Below are positions 8,701 to 15,501 of a stretch of DNA of 33,305 bases, piece after piece (the first letter of the stretch is position 1; each line of letters begins with the position of its first letter). The stretch lies in IMG/VR virus record IMGVR_UViG_3300017917_003044, positions 1 to 33,305 of that record; one strand, 5' to 3'. The position numbers and the translations under genes were made by a program. The notes under the pieces are model-generated. The model was not told the DNA's origin, made no database searches, and saw only the letters and a program-made list of their open reading frames with translations. The stretch is from a virus.

Positions 8701-10181
8701 TCTTTGTCTTTTAAAGCTAACAAAGCTGCCAGCGCCGCTGCGGCATGTATGCCACCACTTTTGTATGCAGCCATTCTTTTTTCTTTGGCAGTTTCTCCAG
8801 GAATCTCATATCTCTTACCAGGCTCTGAAGACATTGGTGACTGTCTGTCTTTACCTCCAGGCGGTCTACCTTTTCCTCCGCCACCCGGAGCTCGACTGCT
8901 GCTCTTGCCATCTGGGCCATATCTCCACACCTTGGGTCCATCCTTAAACCCTTGTCCTGTTAGCAGTTCTTCTGCACGTTTTCTCGCCGCAGCCGAATCA
9001 GCTGATTGGCGACTGGCTGCAGATGGTTCCTTAATTGTAGAAGGTTCTCTGGCTGTAGATGGTTCCTTGGGGGCGGCTCGAACTACCGGCTCACCGTCTT
9101 TATTTCTTATCACACCTTGTCGGTCCATATAACCACCAGGTGGTATTTGTTGCGGTGGTTCTACTTTGGGTTTTTGTACAGCTTTAGGAACAACGGTTTG
9201 CCCATCAGGTCCGCGCCAAACTTTGGGTCTTCCGCTGCCGCTAATTGCAGAGGCAACACCACCACCACCAGCAAGCCCTTGAGCTATTACATCGTCGGGC
9301 GGAAGATCAACCCCAAACATATCTTTAAATGAAAAACTGCCACCGCCGCCGCCATCGGTCCATAGTGGAAGATATTGTTTCTCGCCGTGGCCACCCATTT
9401 GTTCGTCTAATTTTTTGCGAAGGCTTTCTTCAATTTGTTCTAGGGTGCGTACCGTTTTATTTTCTTTCATTGCTTTTTGTTTTCTTTTTGCAGTCAGCCG
9501 ATCGGCAATTTTTTGATCGCGTTCAATTCTCTGTCGCATTTCCCGTTGCTCTTGGTCACTTTTTTCCAGTCTTGCATCAGATTGTTTTAACCATTCAGCA
9601 CGCTCTGGTTCAGTTGATGACGGTGATGGACTTGACAATATGTCTAGGCCTTTTAGTCCAAGCCCTGCACCAATTAAACCTCCTCCCAATGCAGCTCCTG
9701 CCATGTTTGTTTTTGTCAAACCTGGCACGGCACGGGCAAGATCACCAATAGTGGCTGGCTCTGCTATGTCTAGGCCACGTCGTGCCAGTTCTGCTTGTCG
9801 CACAAGTCTTTCTCGTGCGGTCTGCTGCGGCGGAACTGCACTGGACTTACCAGTGTCTCGAGGTTCTGCTCGAGGTTGAAATCCTTGACCGGATAAAAAT
9901 TGTTCTGCTCGTGCTCGTGCATCTCTTGCTGCTCTTGCCTGATCTATTGTTACTCTTGGTTTTGAACTTCCGGCACCGCCTCGGCCTGCGCCTCCTGGAC
10001 CGATATCAATTTGCATTGGTGCACCACCTCTGCCACCTAAACCAAAGGCATCGGTGCCGCCTCCTAGTCCGCCTGATGGTGGACCTTCAAGTGGCGGTTG
10101 TGATTGTTCTCCGCCTCTACGCCAAACTTTGTATTGTTCAAATAGAGTGTCTTGAATCTGCTTAGAACCGCGTCGCGCCAT
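5712..10181 (-). CDS. Giant multidomain protein: SleB-like wall hydrolase, SGNH hydrolase and LysM-like segments
   Basis: A 1489-residue protein. Order: N-terminal MARRGSKQIQDTLFEQ (LFE-Q, capsid-targeting-like); modules (P)KVWRxGPDG near 18, 319 and 416 and RAExLLxGQGF near 91 and 402; Gly-rich hydrophobic segments at 161-182 and 476-491; charged helical region 195-260; K-P-E repeats 559-612; SleB/Hydrolase_2-like domain about 705-860 (LLRAVGAESG with putative catalytic Glu729, then HVASVILNRAK and FQFQAI), predicted to cleave peptidoglycan; SGNH/GDSL domain about 895-1050 (GDSHG with Ser901, GGAND with Asn957, HLDPQGY with His1034), possibly a deacetylase or esterase; charged coiled region 1170-1255; LysM-like pieces 1303-1353; C-terminal DILRLAGRQ. 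It starts one base after the upstream stop. A head-stored protein ejected to open the cell wall is plausible, by analogy with T7 internal protein gp16. A tail-associated hydrolase is the alternative. Confidence 0.8.
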   Translation of the reverse strand: MARRGSKQIQDTLFEQYKVWRRGGEQSQPPLEGPPSGGLGGGTDAFGLGGRGGAPMQIDIGPGGAGRGGAGSSKPRVTIDQARAARDARARAEQFLSGQGFQPRAEPRDTGKSSAVPPQQTARERLVRQAELARRGLDIAEPATIGDLARAVPGLTKTNMAGAALGGGLIGAGLGLKGLDILSSPSPSSTEPERAEWLKQSDARLEKSDQEQREMRQRIERDQKIADRLTAKRKQKAMKENKTVRTLEQIEESLRKKLDEQMGGHGEKQYLPLWTDGGGGGSFSFKDMFGVDLPPDDVIAQGLAGGGGVASAISGSGRPKVWRGPDGQTVVPKAVQKPKVEPPQQIPPGGYMDRQGVIRNKDGEPVVRAAPKEPSTAREPSTIKEPSAASRQSADSAAARKRAEELLTGQGFKDGPKVWRYGPDGKSSSRAPGGGGKGRPPGGKDRQSPMSSEPGKRYEIPGETAKEKRMAAYKSGGIHAAAALAALLALKDKDKTPGGAAPDADDKAITWIDTTDIVPDTTAPSATDSAPPKEKKSSELPIDEPEIRLEPAPEPAKPDATKPEEPEPVKPEVKPEVKPEVKPEPKPEPPKPEPKPEPKPEPKPEPPKPEPGKAAKDKEVPGTTKDGDGKKPSAGGGGPEAAPKPGPEKGPGTDKDFKPRPSQGKIMQPDFLPEQDLYDTQLRLLEKYNKFLLEDTKKKLNPRQTMEKYLGRSMSDSEYGALLRAVGAESGKEPLERAHVASVILNRAKAAKGDILGVLNTPFQFQAITGPGGNQGSALRPYDGPKSNPNAKIILPGIDQEIAGMLKLVPPGLMHFAAANPAAYRDVGGEKKYREVMKQYSKDPNRQRVFASVFGNLGSVDYRPGANTVAQQERKLGDKFQDPFLSFIPRYDPGYYTVGDSHGQGVAVYGNGKDGSDWVNKSKVGASVVDPVQFKQHMANIETIPPGSVVTISGGANDIARSNHQAIVNNLNKLIAAGRARGLQVVYLLPTESPDPDKKAQREALRQTILKGIDKDVPILDLGMASTKDKQKVHLDPQGYNKIANYVKDILKPGSPAVAAEPKDDKSAEPTTPGEETFLDKLQRTLPPSLGGKGELVSQVFGDKKKAVAPDSKTKKDSKIDLQKATDITSPQAAADPRTPSVAAAVPLLPPAAALSDVLQKKFQDFVEPDEPPLTKATLEKEKRERDLARQKNLPMQVPAGDPDTNPKAWEEYTDYMEQRQIEAGEKYSREREASEKASLEREKQRLEREKQQQKSQSLAPASLKAVSTEPPAVDKTSKVAADKDVTKLLSKDQAGLRAAYKGSAGAQAIMQQNPDIIKDVNRIQVGSTLKINGKDYTVKPGDTLDKIARKTTSSKDKSADTGTLSPAITKNFDQLQSAGDKFGSTRLEPEPPSDSEIKKAMQDFKQQQAALDAGEEIVDIDKLDNRIEPMNPRINAPGQNVDWKTIAPELFSQKDTDEQSRSGDRINETINTESNKDLLDILRLAGRQ
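5764..5771 (-). promoter_or_regulatory. Late-type promoter core (ATAAATAC) before the 773-residue gene
   Basis: The minus strand reads CATAAATACTG, the core shared with other genes here, 51 bases before the ATG at 5712 and inside the end of the upstream gene. It matches the T4-type late promoter TATAAATA at the AAATA core. Function is inferred from the pattern only. Confidence 0.4.
8346..8507. repeat. Degenerate tandem repeats encoding K-P-E-P/V linker
   Basis: Short in-frame repeats of 6 and 12 bases (for example a TTGACTTCGGGC unit repeated in a row) encode a K-P-E[PV] stretch of about 54 residues between the N-terminal region and the hydrolase domains. Such stretches usually form stiff, extended linkers. 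Confidence 0.8.
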
Positions 10182-10182
10182 G

Positions 10183-11655
10183 TTAGTCTTTGGGTTTCTT
10201 AAAGCTGAATTTTGCTCCGCCTCCGGTGCCCTTGGGACGACCTTTTTTCTTTTCTACTGGCTTGCCTTCGCCGTCCATTTCTTCGTCGTCGTCCTTCTGT
10301 GCCGAACCGCCGTAACGGGTTCCGGCTTTTTTACCAGCACCACCTTTAGATTCAGGACCACGTTTTTTCTCAAGATACTTTTGCATCTCTTCCCAGCCTT
10401 CACGCATGCTGCTGCGAGCTTCTTTTACTGGCGTACTGCCTGGTTTGTTAAGAAGATCCCACTGCGCATTGGCCGGAAGATTTGGATTGTATTTGGGATG
10501 CTTACCAACTTGTACTGCTTGGTCGTGGGTCATACGCTGATAACCTCTGTCATCAAAGTGCTTGCTGTATTGTGCGTTTGCTGACTGATTAGGGTCATAA
10601 TTTGGATGATTTTGAACCTTGGCAGCTCCAGATGGACTGAGTCGTAGGTTACCACGGTGATCAACAGGATCATCGCCACCAAGGAAATCATCATTGTCTT
10701 CTTTCACTTTGTAAGTTTTTCCATCAACTTTGAATTCAGGTGCTCCGGCGTCTCTTGCAGCATCCAATGCGCCGCTAAAAGCATTGCCTTCATCTTTTTG
10801 TTTTTTCTTGGCACCGGCAATTTTGTCTGCATAGGTGATTTTATCTTTAGGTTCTGCTAGTGCAGCAAAACTTTTTTGCTTAGGCGACAACATGTCTTCA
10901 TTATAATCACTTTCATCCATCTTGTCGTGCTTGGCACGAATCATAGCCATCTTTTCTTTGCTAGCACCTTCACGGCCGGCTTTTTGTAATGCTTTCATGC
11001 CAGTTTCGCCGTATTTCTTTTTGCCTAAGTATGCTTGTAAGCCACTTTCTTTCATATCTTTATCTTTATATGCTGCCCAACCCTCATCATCATCTTTATA
11101 ATTTGGGTCTGCTTTTTTTCTCTCTAACTCTGCTCGTCCAGCTGGGAACTTTTGCATTACACCTTCTATTCCGCGTACAAATGCTTTTCTACCTGGTTCT
11201 AATGCTGGACCAACATAGTTTCTCATTGCATAATCAATTTTTTCACCAGCCTTCTTTATTGGCCGCAGAATAGGATCATCGTCACCAGCTATATCTTCGC
11301 CTAGTTTCTTGCCTGCGGCTGCGGCTTTCTGGAACTTTTCCTTACCGTATTTTTTACGACCAATTGCTGCTGCAACCGCTTCAGGATTCTCTGCTGATCC
11401 ACCTTTCTTGATAGCGGCTACAGTTTTTTTGAAGCCCATGTACTTTTCGTTTAGTTGGCTTTCAACTCGAGCAACTGCTTCTGCAATCCCACCTTTAGCT
11501 TTGTCCTTGACAGCTTTCTTCATTGGTTCTTTTTTGTCGCCATCTTTGTCAATATCAATATAATCAGGTTTTGCCTTTTTGCCTTCTGTCAAATTTTGAC
11601 GCGGGGTCTCAAGGTTCTCAATTTTCTTTAAGATATCGTATATGTTGTTGCTCAT
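10183..11655 (-). CDS. Basic putative internal head protein with AT-hook-like C-terminus
   Basis: A 490-residue, very Lys-rich protein. L-T-E before G at residues 22-25 is a possible prohead-protease site. It contains motifs I link to marine phage proteins of unknown role: KPDYIDIDKDGDKKEPMKKA (29-48), FKKTVAAIKKGGSAENPEAV (75-94, followed by AAAIGRKKYGKEKF) and KSFAALAEPKDKITYADKIA (261-280). A repeat HPxY[DN]PNxxANAQ occurs at 350-362 and 386-398. The C-terminus has KKKGRPKGTGGGAKF (469-483), an AT-hook-like core (GRP flanked by basic residues), suggesting minor-groove DNA binding. Its start overlaps the upstream stop as ATGA, with AAAGGAAAG as ribosome binding site. A DNA-binding internal head protein fits, but is inferred. 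Confidence 0.7.
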   Translation of the reverse strand: MSNNIYDILKKIENLETPRQNLTEGKKAKPDYIDIDKDGDKKEPMKKAVKDKAKGGIAEAVARVESQLNEKYMGFKKTVAAIKKGGSAENPEAVAAAIGRKKYGKEKFQKAAAAGKKLGEDIAGDDDPILRPIKKAGEKIDYAMRNYVGPALEPGRKAFVRGIEGVMQKFPAGRAELERKKADPNYKDDDEGWAAYKDKDMKESGLQAYLGKKKYGETGMKALQKAGREGASKEKMAMIRAKHDKMDESDYNEDMLSPKQKSFAALAEPKDKITYADKIAGAKKKQKDEGNAFSGALDAARDAGAPEFKVDGKTYKVKEDNDDFLGGDDPVDHRGNLRLSPSGAAKVQNHPNYDPNQSANAQYSKHFDDRGYQRMTHDQAVQVGKHPKYNPNLPANAQWDLLNKPGSTPVKEARSSMREGWEEMQKYLEKKRGPESKGGAGKKAGTRYGGSAQKDDDEEMDGEGKPVEKKKGRPKGTGGGAKFSFKKPKD

Positions 11656-12278
11656 TTGTTCTTTCCTTTAACGGGTGGTAATTTGTTTTGCTGACTGCCA
11701 ACTGGGCTTTTTGTACCTTGAGGTAATTGATTGGTTGTTGCTGCTGGTTTAGTTTTTTCAGGTATCTGTTTAACATCACTAAGTGGTGTAGCATAGGCAT
11801 CTCTTTTTGGTCTTTGACTATCTAGTTCTTTCAGCATGCTATCCTTGCGCTTGTCTGCTACAAGATCTTGTGCACCGGCCACATCCTGTAACTTGTCATC
11901 TAGCAGCAATGCGCCTTCATGGTCTTTGCCGTAAGCTTCAAATGCGTCATTGTCTTCGGCCTGTTGTTTGCCATACACACATACCCACTCGGGGTTGATG
12001 CCAGCACGCTCAATGATTAGTTGTCTAATCTGTGTCGTGATAGTAGGATATGCCACGCTCGCTTCAAACTGCCAACACTCACAAGCACCCCATTTAGGAA
12101 ACTCTCTATGCTCCTGAATTGGTAAACTTTTGGCAGGTGTTACGCTTACTAATTCGTATGCATCAAGTGCATTTTTGATGCGCTCCATGATTTCACCTTT
12201 GGGTTCAATTTTGGCCAGCTTGATGCGGAAATCGTAGGGTTGATTTCTGCTTGCAATATATTCGGTAAGACTTTTCAT
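11652..12278 (-). CDS. Conserved phage protein of unknown function, alpha/beta N-terminal domain with disordered tail
   Basis: A 208-residue protein. It begins MKSLTEYIASRN, similar in layout to T4 capsid-targeting peptides but without the Glu at the cut position. Residues 15-105 look like a compact alpha/beta domain (YDFRIKLAKIEP, MERIKNALDAYELVSVTP, KSLPIQE, then VAYPTITTQIRQLIIERAGI). I associate this arrangement with a conserved protein of marine phages whose role I do not know. Residues 120-208 are charged then Pro/Gln/Lys-rich and probably disordered. It is the first gene of the putative packaged-protein operon, with its own late-type promoter core at 12301-12308 and a GGAT ribosome binding site. 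Confidence 0.65.
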   Translation of the reverse strand: MKSLTEYIASRNQPYDFRIKLAKIEPKGEIMERIKNALDAYELVSVTPAKSLPIQEHREFPKWGACECWQFEASVAYPTITTQIRQLIIERAGINPEWVCVYGKQQAEDNDAFEAYGKDHEGALLLDDKLQDVAGAQDLVADKRKDSMLKELDSQRPKRDAYATPLSDVKQIPEKTKPAATTNQLPQGTKSPVGSQQNKLPPVKGKNK

Positions 12279-12300
12279 AGGTTATCATCCTGTTTATAGA

Positions 12301-12308
12301 GTATTTAT
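12301..12308 (-). promoter_or_regulatory. Late-type promoter core (ATAAATAC)
   Basis: The minus strand reads AAATAAATACTC in the 26-base gap between gp16 and the 208-residue gene, 22 bases before the ATG. It matches the T4-type late motif and the core found before gp18, gp19 and the neck-like gene. It probably starts the long transcript of the 50-12278 block. Confidence 0.6.
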
Positions 12309-12799
12309 TTGTTTTTGTTCTTTTGGAGAATCTGTTCCAATAATGCATTACGATCTAGAACCATGCCTTGACCATCAATTGGGCGATCTTCAGGATTGTC
12401 TTTGTTCACTTGATGATCCAATCTGGCCTTCTGGAGCTGTAATTGCACCATACGGAGCTTTTTGTCCATTTTGGCAGTTTTAGCTGTGATAGCATGCCCA
12501 AGCAATGTTCCCGCTGTCTGAAACACAACTCCACCAAATCTAGGATCCATGTTCATTCCAAGATCCATTAGATCTTCAAATTTTGCTTTAGCCAAATCGG
12601 CTAGTTCATCCATTTCAGCGTCGCTAGCTTCGAGGTCTCGTACCGTAGGTAGTGCTATGTCAATCTTGTCAATGGCATCATCTACTCGCGCAATTATTTC
12701 TTTGTTTTCTCTTATGCTTTGAAGTGCCTCTGAAGATTCTGCAGAATCTGTGGAGGGAATATCCGGAAGATCAAATAATTCAGATAATTTTTTAGTCAT
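12305..12799 (-). CDS. 16: Terminase small subunit gp16
   Basis: A 164-residue protein, the same length as T4 gp16 as I recall it. It belongs to the T4-type DNA-packaging small subunit family, which helps load DNA onto the large terminase and portal. Diagnostic features: an acidic N-terminus, the coiled helix around 85-145 with LMDLGMNMDPRFGG (76-89) and TAKTAKMDKKLRMVQLQLQK (103-122), then a short C-terminal tail LLEQILQKNKNK. The helical hairpin is the oligomerisation core in this family. A TAAATAC core lies only 4 bases upstream of the ATG. The large subunit gp17 is not in the window, and gp16 sits beside gp4 rather than next to gp17 as in T4. Confidence 0.85.
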   Translation of the reverse strand: MTKKLSELFDLPDIPSTDSAESSEALQSIRENKEIIARVDDAIDKIDIALPTVRDLEASDAEMDELADLAKAKFEDLMDLGMNMDPRFGGVVFQTAGTLLGHAITAKTAKMDKKLRMVQLQLQKARLDHQVNKDNPEDRPIDGQGMVLDRNALLEQILQKNKNK

Positions 12800-12803
12800 G
12801 CTC

Positions 12804-12810
12804 GTATTTA
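12804..12810 (-). promoter_or_regulatory. Late-type promoter core (TAAATAC) abutting the gp16 start
   Basis: The minus strand reads CGGTAAATACGAGC directly before the ATG at 12799; the core ends 4 bases from the start codon and overlaps the stop of gp4. If used, transcription would begin at or just inside gp16, giving a leaderless or N-terminally shortened message. It may instead be a chance match. Confidence 0.35.
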
Positions 12811-13245
12811 CCGAGCTCGTCCTTGATGAAACATATCTGATTCTGTGACTACTCTAAAGCGTAATCCATTTTGTTGAGCCCAAGCATTTGCAGCTTGCCA
12901 TTTAAACATATTAAGCACTGCTGCTGCTTGATCTCTAGCACTATTGCCGGCGGCTTCTAGTGTTGTTTGCTTGCCTGGTTTTATCTCTATTAGCTCGCCA
13001 ATACGGTTACCACCTTTGTTCTGATATATAATTAGAAAATCTGGAACATATATTGTGTTGCGATTGGTAAAAGGATTTGTGTAAGGTATGTGGACTGCTT
13101 CGCTGGCCCATTGCAACACTGCCGGATTGTTATCACAAAATCGCATAAAGCTGTGTTCCCAACTGCTACGATAATGTGGCGTTTTTTTACCTACATATTT
13201 GTCAGGGTTGAGAATTTGATAAAACCCATTGGCAAACTTGCCCAT
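12808..13245 (-). CDS. 4: Head completion protein gp4 (PD-(D/E)XK-like)
   Basis: A 145-residue protein of the T4 gp4 head-completion family, which acts after DNA packaging to make the head ready for tail joining. The family opening is clear (MGKFANGFYQILNPDKYVG, then YRSSWEHSFMRFCDNN). The core has a nuclease-like pattern: Glu30, PDF with Asp69 and ELIEIKP with Glu87 and Lys89, as in PD-(D/E)XK/TnsA-like folds. Length is close to the roughly 150 residues of T4 gp4. The start overlaps the upstream stop as TAATG, and the gene lies in a coupled string with baseplate genes. Identity is well supported; nuclease activity is inferred from the residues. Confidence 0.85.
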   Translation of the reverse strand: MGKFANGFYQILNPDKYVGKKTPHYRSSWEHSFMRFCDNNPAVLQWASEAVHIPYTNPFTNRNTIYVPDFLIIYQNKGGNRIGELIEIKPGKQTTLEAAGNSARDQAAAVLNMFKWQAANAWAQQNGLRFRVVTESDMFHQGRAR

Positions 13246-13649
13246 TATGGAAGTATAGCCCTTGTTATGTATTTGTTTTGCAACGGTCTATTTTTTAGCC
13301 CAAGAAAACTAGTGCCCACTCTTTCAAAATTTAAAAAAAGTGCTGTGTAAGCATTTAATTCTCCAATTGGAATTTTTTTAAATTCATCAAGCGCCGACAT
13401 TGGATTTATTCCCTGTTTTACCGCTGTGTAAATCACTGCACTGGCCAACGCCCTAGCTGATTCTTTATTGTCTGCTATTTGTTCAAAATATGCAACAACT
13501 GCGGAATCAACATTACTGCTAACTTCCACTGGAAAGTTAAAAAAATTATTAAAAAATTTATCTGGATTGGGTGGATCAATCGCATTAGTGTTTACTCTGG
13601 ATAAATTGCTTGGGTAAGGAGTTTGCGAATATTTTGTTTGTATCATCAT
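13245..13649 (-). CDS. Conserved structural-cluster protein, unknown role
   Basis: A 134-residue protein. It begins MMIQTKYSQTPYPSNLSRVN and contains KFFNNFFNFPVEVSSNVDSA, YFEQIADNKESARALASAVI, ELNAYTALFLNFERVGTSFLG and the ending NKYITRAILP. I associate this pattern with a conserved protein in the tail/baseplate gene cluster of marine T4-like phages, function unknown to me. It lacks the N-terminal motifs expected of baseplate wedge gp53. Two adjacent ATGs are possible; the first (13649) overlaps the upstream stop as ATGA. A virion protein is likely from context. Confidence 0.7.
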   Translation of the reverse strand: MMIQTKYSQTPYPSNLSRVNTNAIDPPNPDKFFNNFFNFPVEVSSNVDSAVVAYFEQIADNKESARALASAVIYTAVKQGINPMSALDEFKKIPIGELNAYTALFLNFERVGTSFLGLKNRPLQNKYITRAILP

Positions 13650-13834
13650 GTGTCCTTTGCTACACGTTGATTGCTAGGAATTTTAGGAAGAACTGTTCCT
13701 AAATTACTAATGCCACTTGAAGCTAGATATTCCTCTTGTGTTGTTAAATTTTTATTCACCAGGTTAGCAGATATATCGTTTGTGCCTAAGCCAAATACTG
13801 TAGTTGTAAAAATTTTACTGTTAGATTGTATCAT
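13646..13834 (-). CDS. Small protein in baseplate cluster, unknown
   Basis: A 62-residue protein with a hydrophilic composition and no membrane segment, signal peptide or recognised motif. Support for it being real comes from tight coupling: its ATG overlaps the stop of the tube cap/initiator gene as ATGA, and its own stop overlaps the next start as ATGA. Such exact double overlaps are the rule in this operon. It could be a small connector or assembly protein of the baseplate; nothing in the sequence tells which. Confidence 0.6.
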   Translation of the reverse strand: MIQSNSKIFTTTVFGLGTNDISANLVNKNLTTQEEYLASSGISNLGTVLPKIPSNQRVAKDT

Positions 13835-15471
13835 GTTGATTGGGCTGGATTTGTAGAAGTGTTACCAATATATCCAGCTGCCGACGGAGCTGAAAAATAT
13901 CCAGATGTTAAATTATTGGCAACTTGTGTACTAGCATTGAACTGTAAATTTTTAAACGGTGTTGTGGCCAAAGAGTTTACTGATTGAACAAGATTGTTTG
14001 TTCCGGTCTGAAATGCTGCTACTGCGCCTTGTGCATTGGGCCCAGTAAAGAATGAAGTTGCTTTACCTAAACTTTCTTGTAGTGTTTTGGTGTTTTCTGC
14101 TGTTGCTAAAGATTTTATTCTTTCGTTTGCTGCTTGAATTCCGGCAGTAAAGCTGTTTGTAGGGATTAGATCACTTGCCTTGGCCACCAATTGATTTCCG
14201 GCATCTTTAGCAATGTCAACTACTTTATTTAAATTGGCTCCCCGCATTAAACCTTGAGCATCTGTAACTAGTCCAGAAATACCGGAACCAATACCAGCCA
14301 ATGGATTTCCTGCTAACGCAGTGGCGATGCCGCCAGTTATTGGAGCAGTAACCCCGGTAACATTCAGACCGTTGCTTGATACACTACCTGGTGCCGCCGT
14401 GGTTTGTGTTGCTAATGCGGATTGAAAACCTGTGCCGGCACCGGCCTGAACCCCTCTATAGGGAATATATGTAGCATTAGCTGCTGCTCCAAAATTTAAT
14501 TGTCCTGTACTACCGCCACTGCGTAGAATATTTGTAAATGCTTGTGTCAATTCACCTTGTGCCAAATTGACCAAATCAACATTTTTGTTTTTTTCATATC
14601 CACGTATCAATTTAAATGCAGCACCTCCCCAGTTGCCCCCAGCACCATCAGTAATAGATTCGCTCACGGCTTGAACAATACCACCCGGACCTAATATACT
14701 GTTTGTGCCACCTCCAGCAGGAGTTAGAGGACTTGGTGCCTTGTCATAATATAAATCAGCAAATCCTCTTGCCACTTTAGTAGACCCGCCTGCGTAAAGC
14801 ACAGTTTCGTATTGAATGGTCATGGTATTTTCCATAGTGCTTTCGTTACCATTTTGATGAGTACCGTGGCGATAACTGGAAATTACTGGATTCAATAAAG
14901 TATATTCACTGAATCTTTTTTGATGTAAACTATAAATCCTTATGGCTTGAATATACTGATTATTATATTCGCCAGAACGAGGACTGTAGCCAAACTTATT
15001 AAATAGTGCTCTACGACCCAACACCTGTTTGTTGTTTGCTAGATAAATTGGATTTAGACTTCCGGTTGCATCACCGTAGTTATTGTCCATGTCTCTGTAA
15101 TAATAATTATAATAATCGAACCACAACTCCCTGATAACATTGGCAGAATCGTCATGGAATACAATATTAATGTCTTCAAATCGAGCTTTGGTTTGCACCA
15201 CAGACGGTCTATTATAATTATTATATGTTTTTGTATCTATACGGAATCTTGGCAAATCTGCTGATTTAACTAATATTCCTGCTGTAATTTGTTTATCTTT
15301 TGCTAATGAAGTAAATGCAGGATTAAGATCAAAATACACATGAAACAGCCAAGTGTATTTAGGAGAACGTTCATAATTGTTGTCAACAAATAATCTAGCA
15401 GCGTGTTGATAATCTTTGATATTATCACCGCGTTTTATTTGCTTTAAAAATCCATCAAATATATTAGGCAT
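13831..15471 (-). CDS. Tail-tube cap/initiator-like baseplate protein (gp48/gp54 type)
   Basis: A 546-residue protein. The first 245 residues look like the tube-nucleating proteins of T4-like baseplates: MPNIFDGFLKQIKRGDNIKD, FHVYFDLNP, then LPRFRIDTKTYNNYNRPSVV and FEDINIVFHDDSANVIRELW, a pattern shared with tail tube proteins. In T4, gp48 and gp54 cap the baseplate hub and start tube assembly. I lean to gp48 but cannot separate the two. Residues 250-546 are Gly/Ala/Asn-rich with long helices and exceed the T4 proteins (320-364 residues) by about 200 residues, perhaps a tape-measure-like or hub-binding extension. Expression is probably from its own late-type promoter at 15487-15494, isolated from gp19 by a terminator. 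Confidence 0.75.
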   Translation of the reverse strand: MPNIFDGFLKQIKRGDNIKDYQHAARLFVDNNYERSPKYTWLFHVYFDLNPAFTSLAKDKQITAGILVKSADLPRFRIDTKTYNNYNRPSVVQTKARFEDINIVFHDDSANVIRELWFDYYNYYYRDMDNNYGDATGSLNPIYLANNKQVLGRRALFNKFGYSPRSGEYNNQYIQAIRIYSLHQKRFSEYTLLNPVISSYRHGTHQNGNESTMENTMTIQYETVLYAGGSTKVARGFADLYYDKAPSPLTPAGGGTNSILGPGGIVQAVSESITDGAGGNWGGAAFKLIRGYEKNKNVDLVNLAQGELTQAFTNILRSGGSTGQLNFGAAANATYIPYRGVQAGAGTGFQSALATQTTAAPGSVSSNGLNVTGVTAPITGGIATALAGNPLAGIGSGISGLVTDAQGLMRGANLNKVVDIAKDAGNQLVAKASDLIPTNSFTAGIQAANERIKSLATAENTKTLQESLGKATSFFTGPNAQGAVAAFQTGTNNLVQSVNSLATTPFKNLQFNASTQVANNLTSGYFSAPSAAGYIGNTSTNPAQST

Positions 15472-15486
15472 AGCAATCCATTTTTA

Positions 15487-15494
15487 GTATTTAT
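15487..15494 (-). promoter_or_regulatory. Late-type promoter core (ATAAATAC)
   Basis: The minus strand reads ACATAAATACTA, 15 bases before the ATG of the tube cap/initiator gene and immediately after the strong gp19 terminator. The terminator-promoter pair resets transcription between the two genes. Confidence 0.6.
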
Positions 15495-15501
15495 GTCAAA
15501 A

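Noticed and set aside
7987-9132. 381-codon open frame on the plus strand
   Set aside because: It is the antisense shadow of the K-P-E and Gly-rich low-complexity part of the giant minus-strand gene; the peptide is G/S-repeat sequence with no ribosome binding site or family match.
13245-13649. Baseplate wedge gp53 assignment
   Set aside because: Position suggested gp53, but the sequence lacks the N-terminal wedge motifs and LysM part expected of that family; left as a conserved protein of unknown role.
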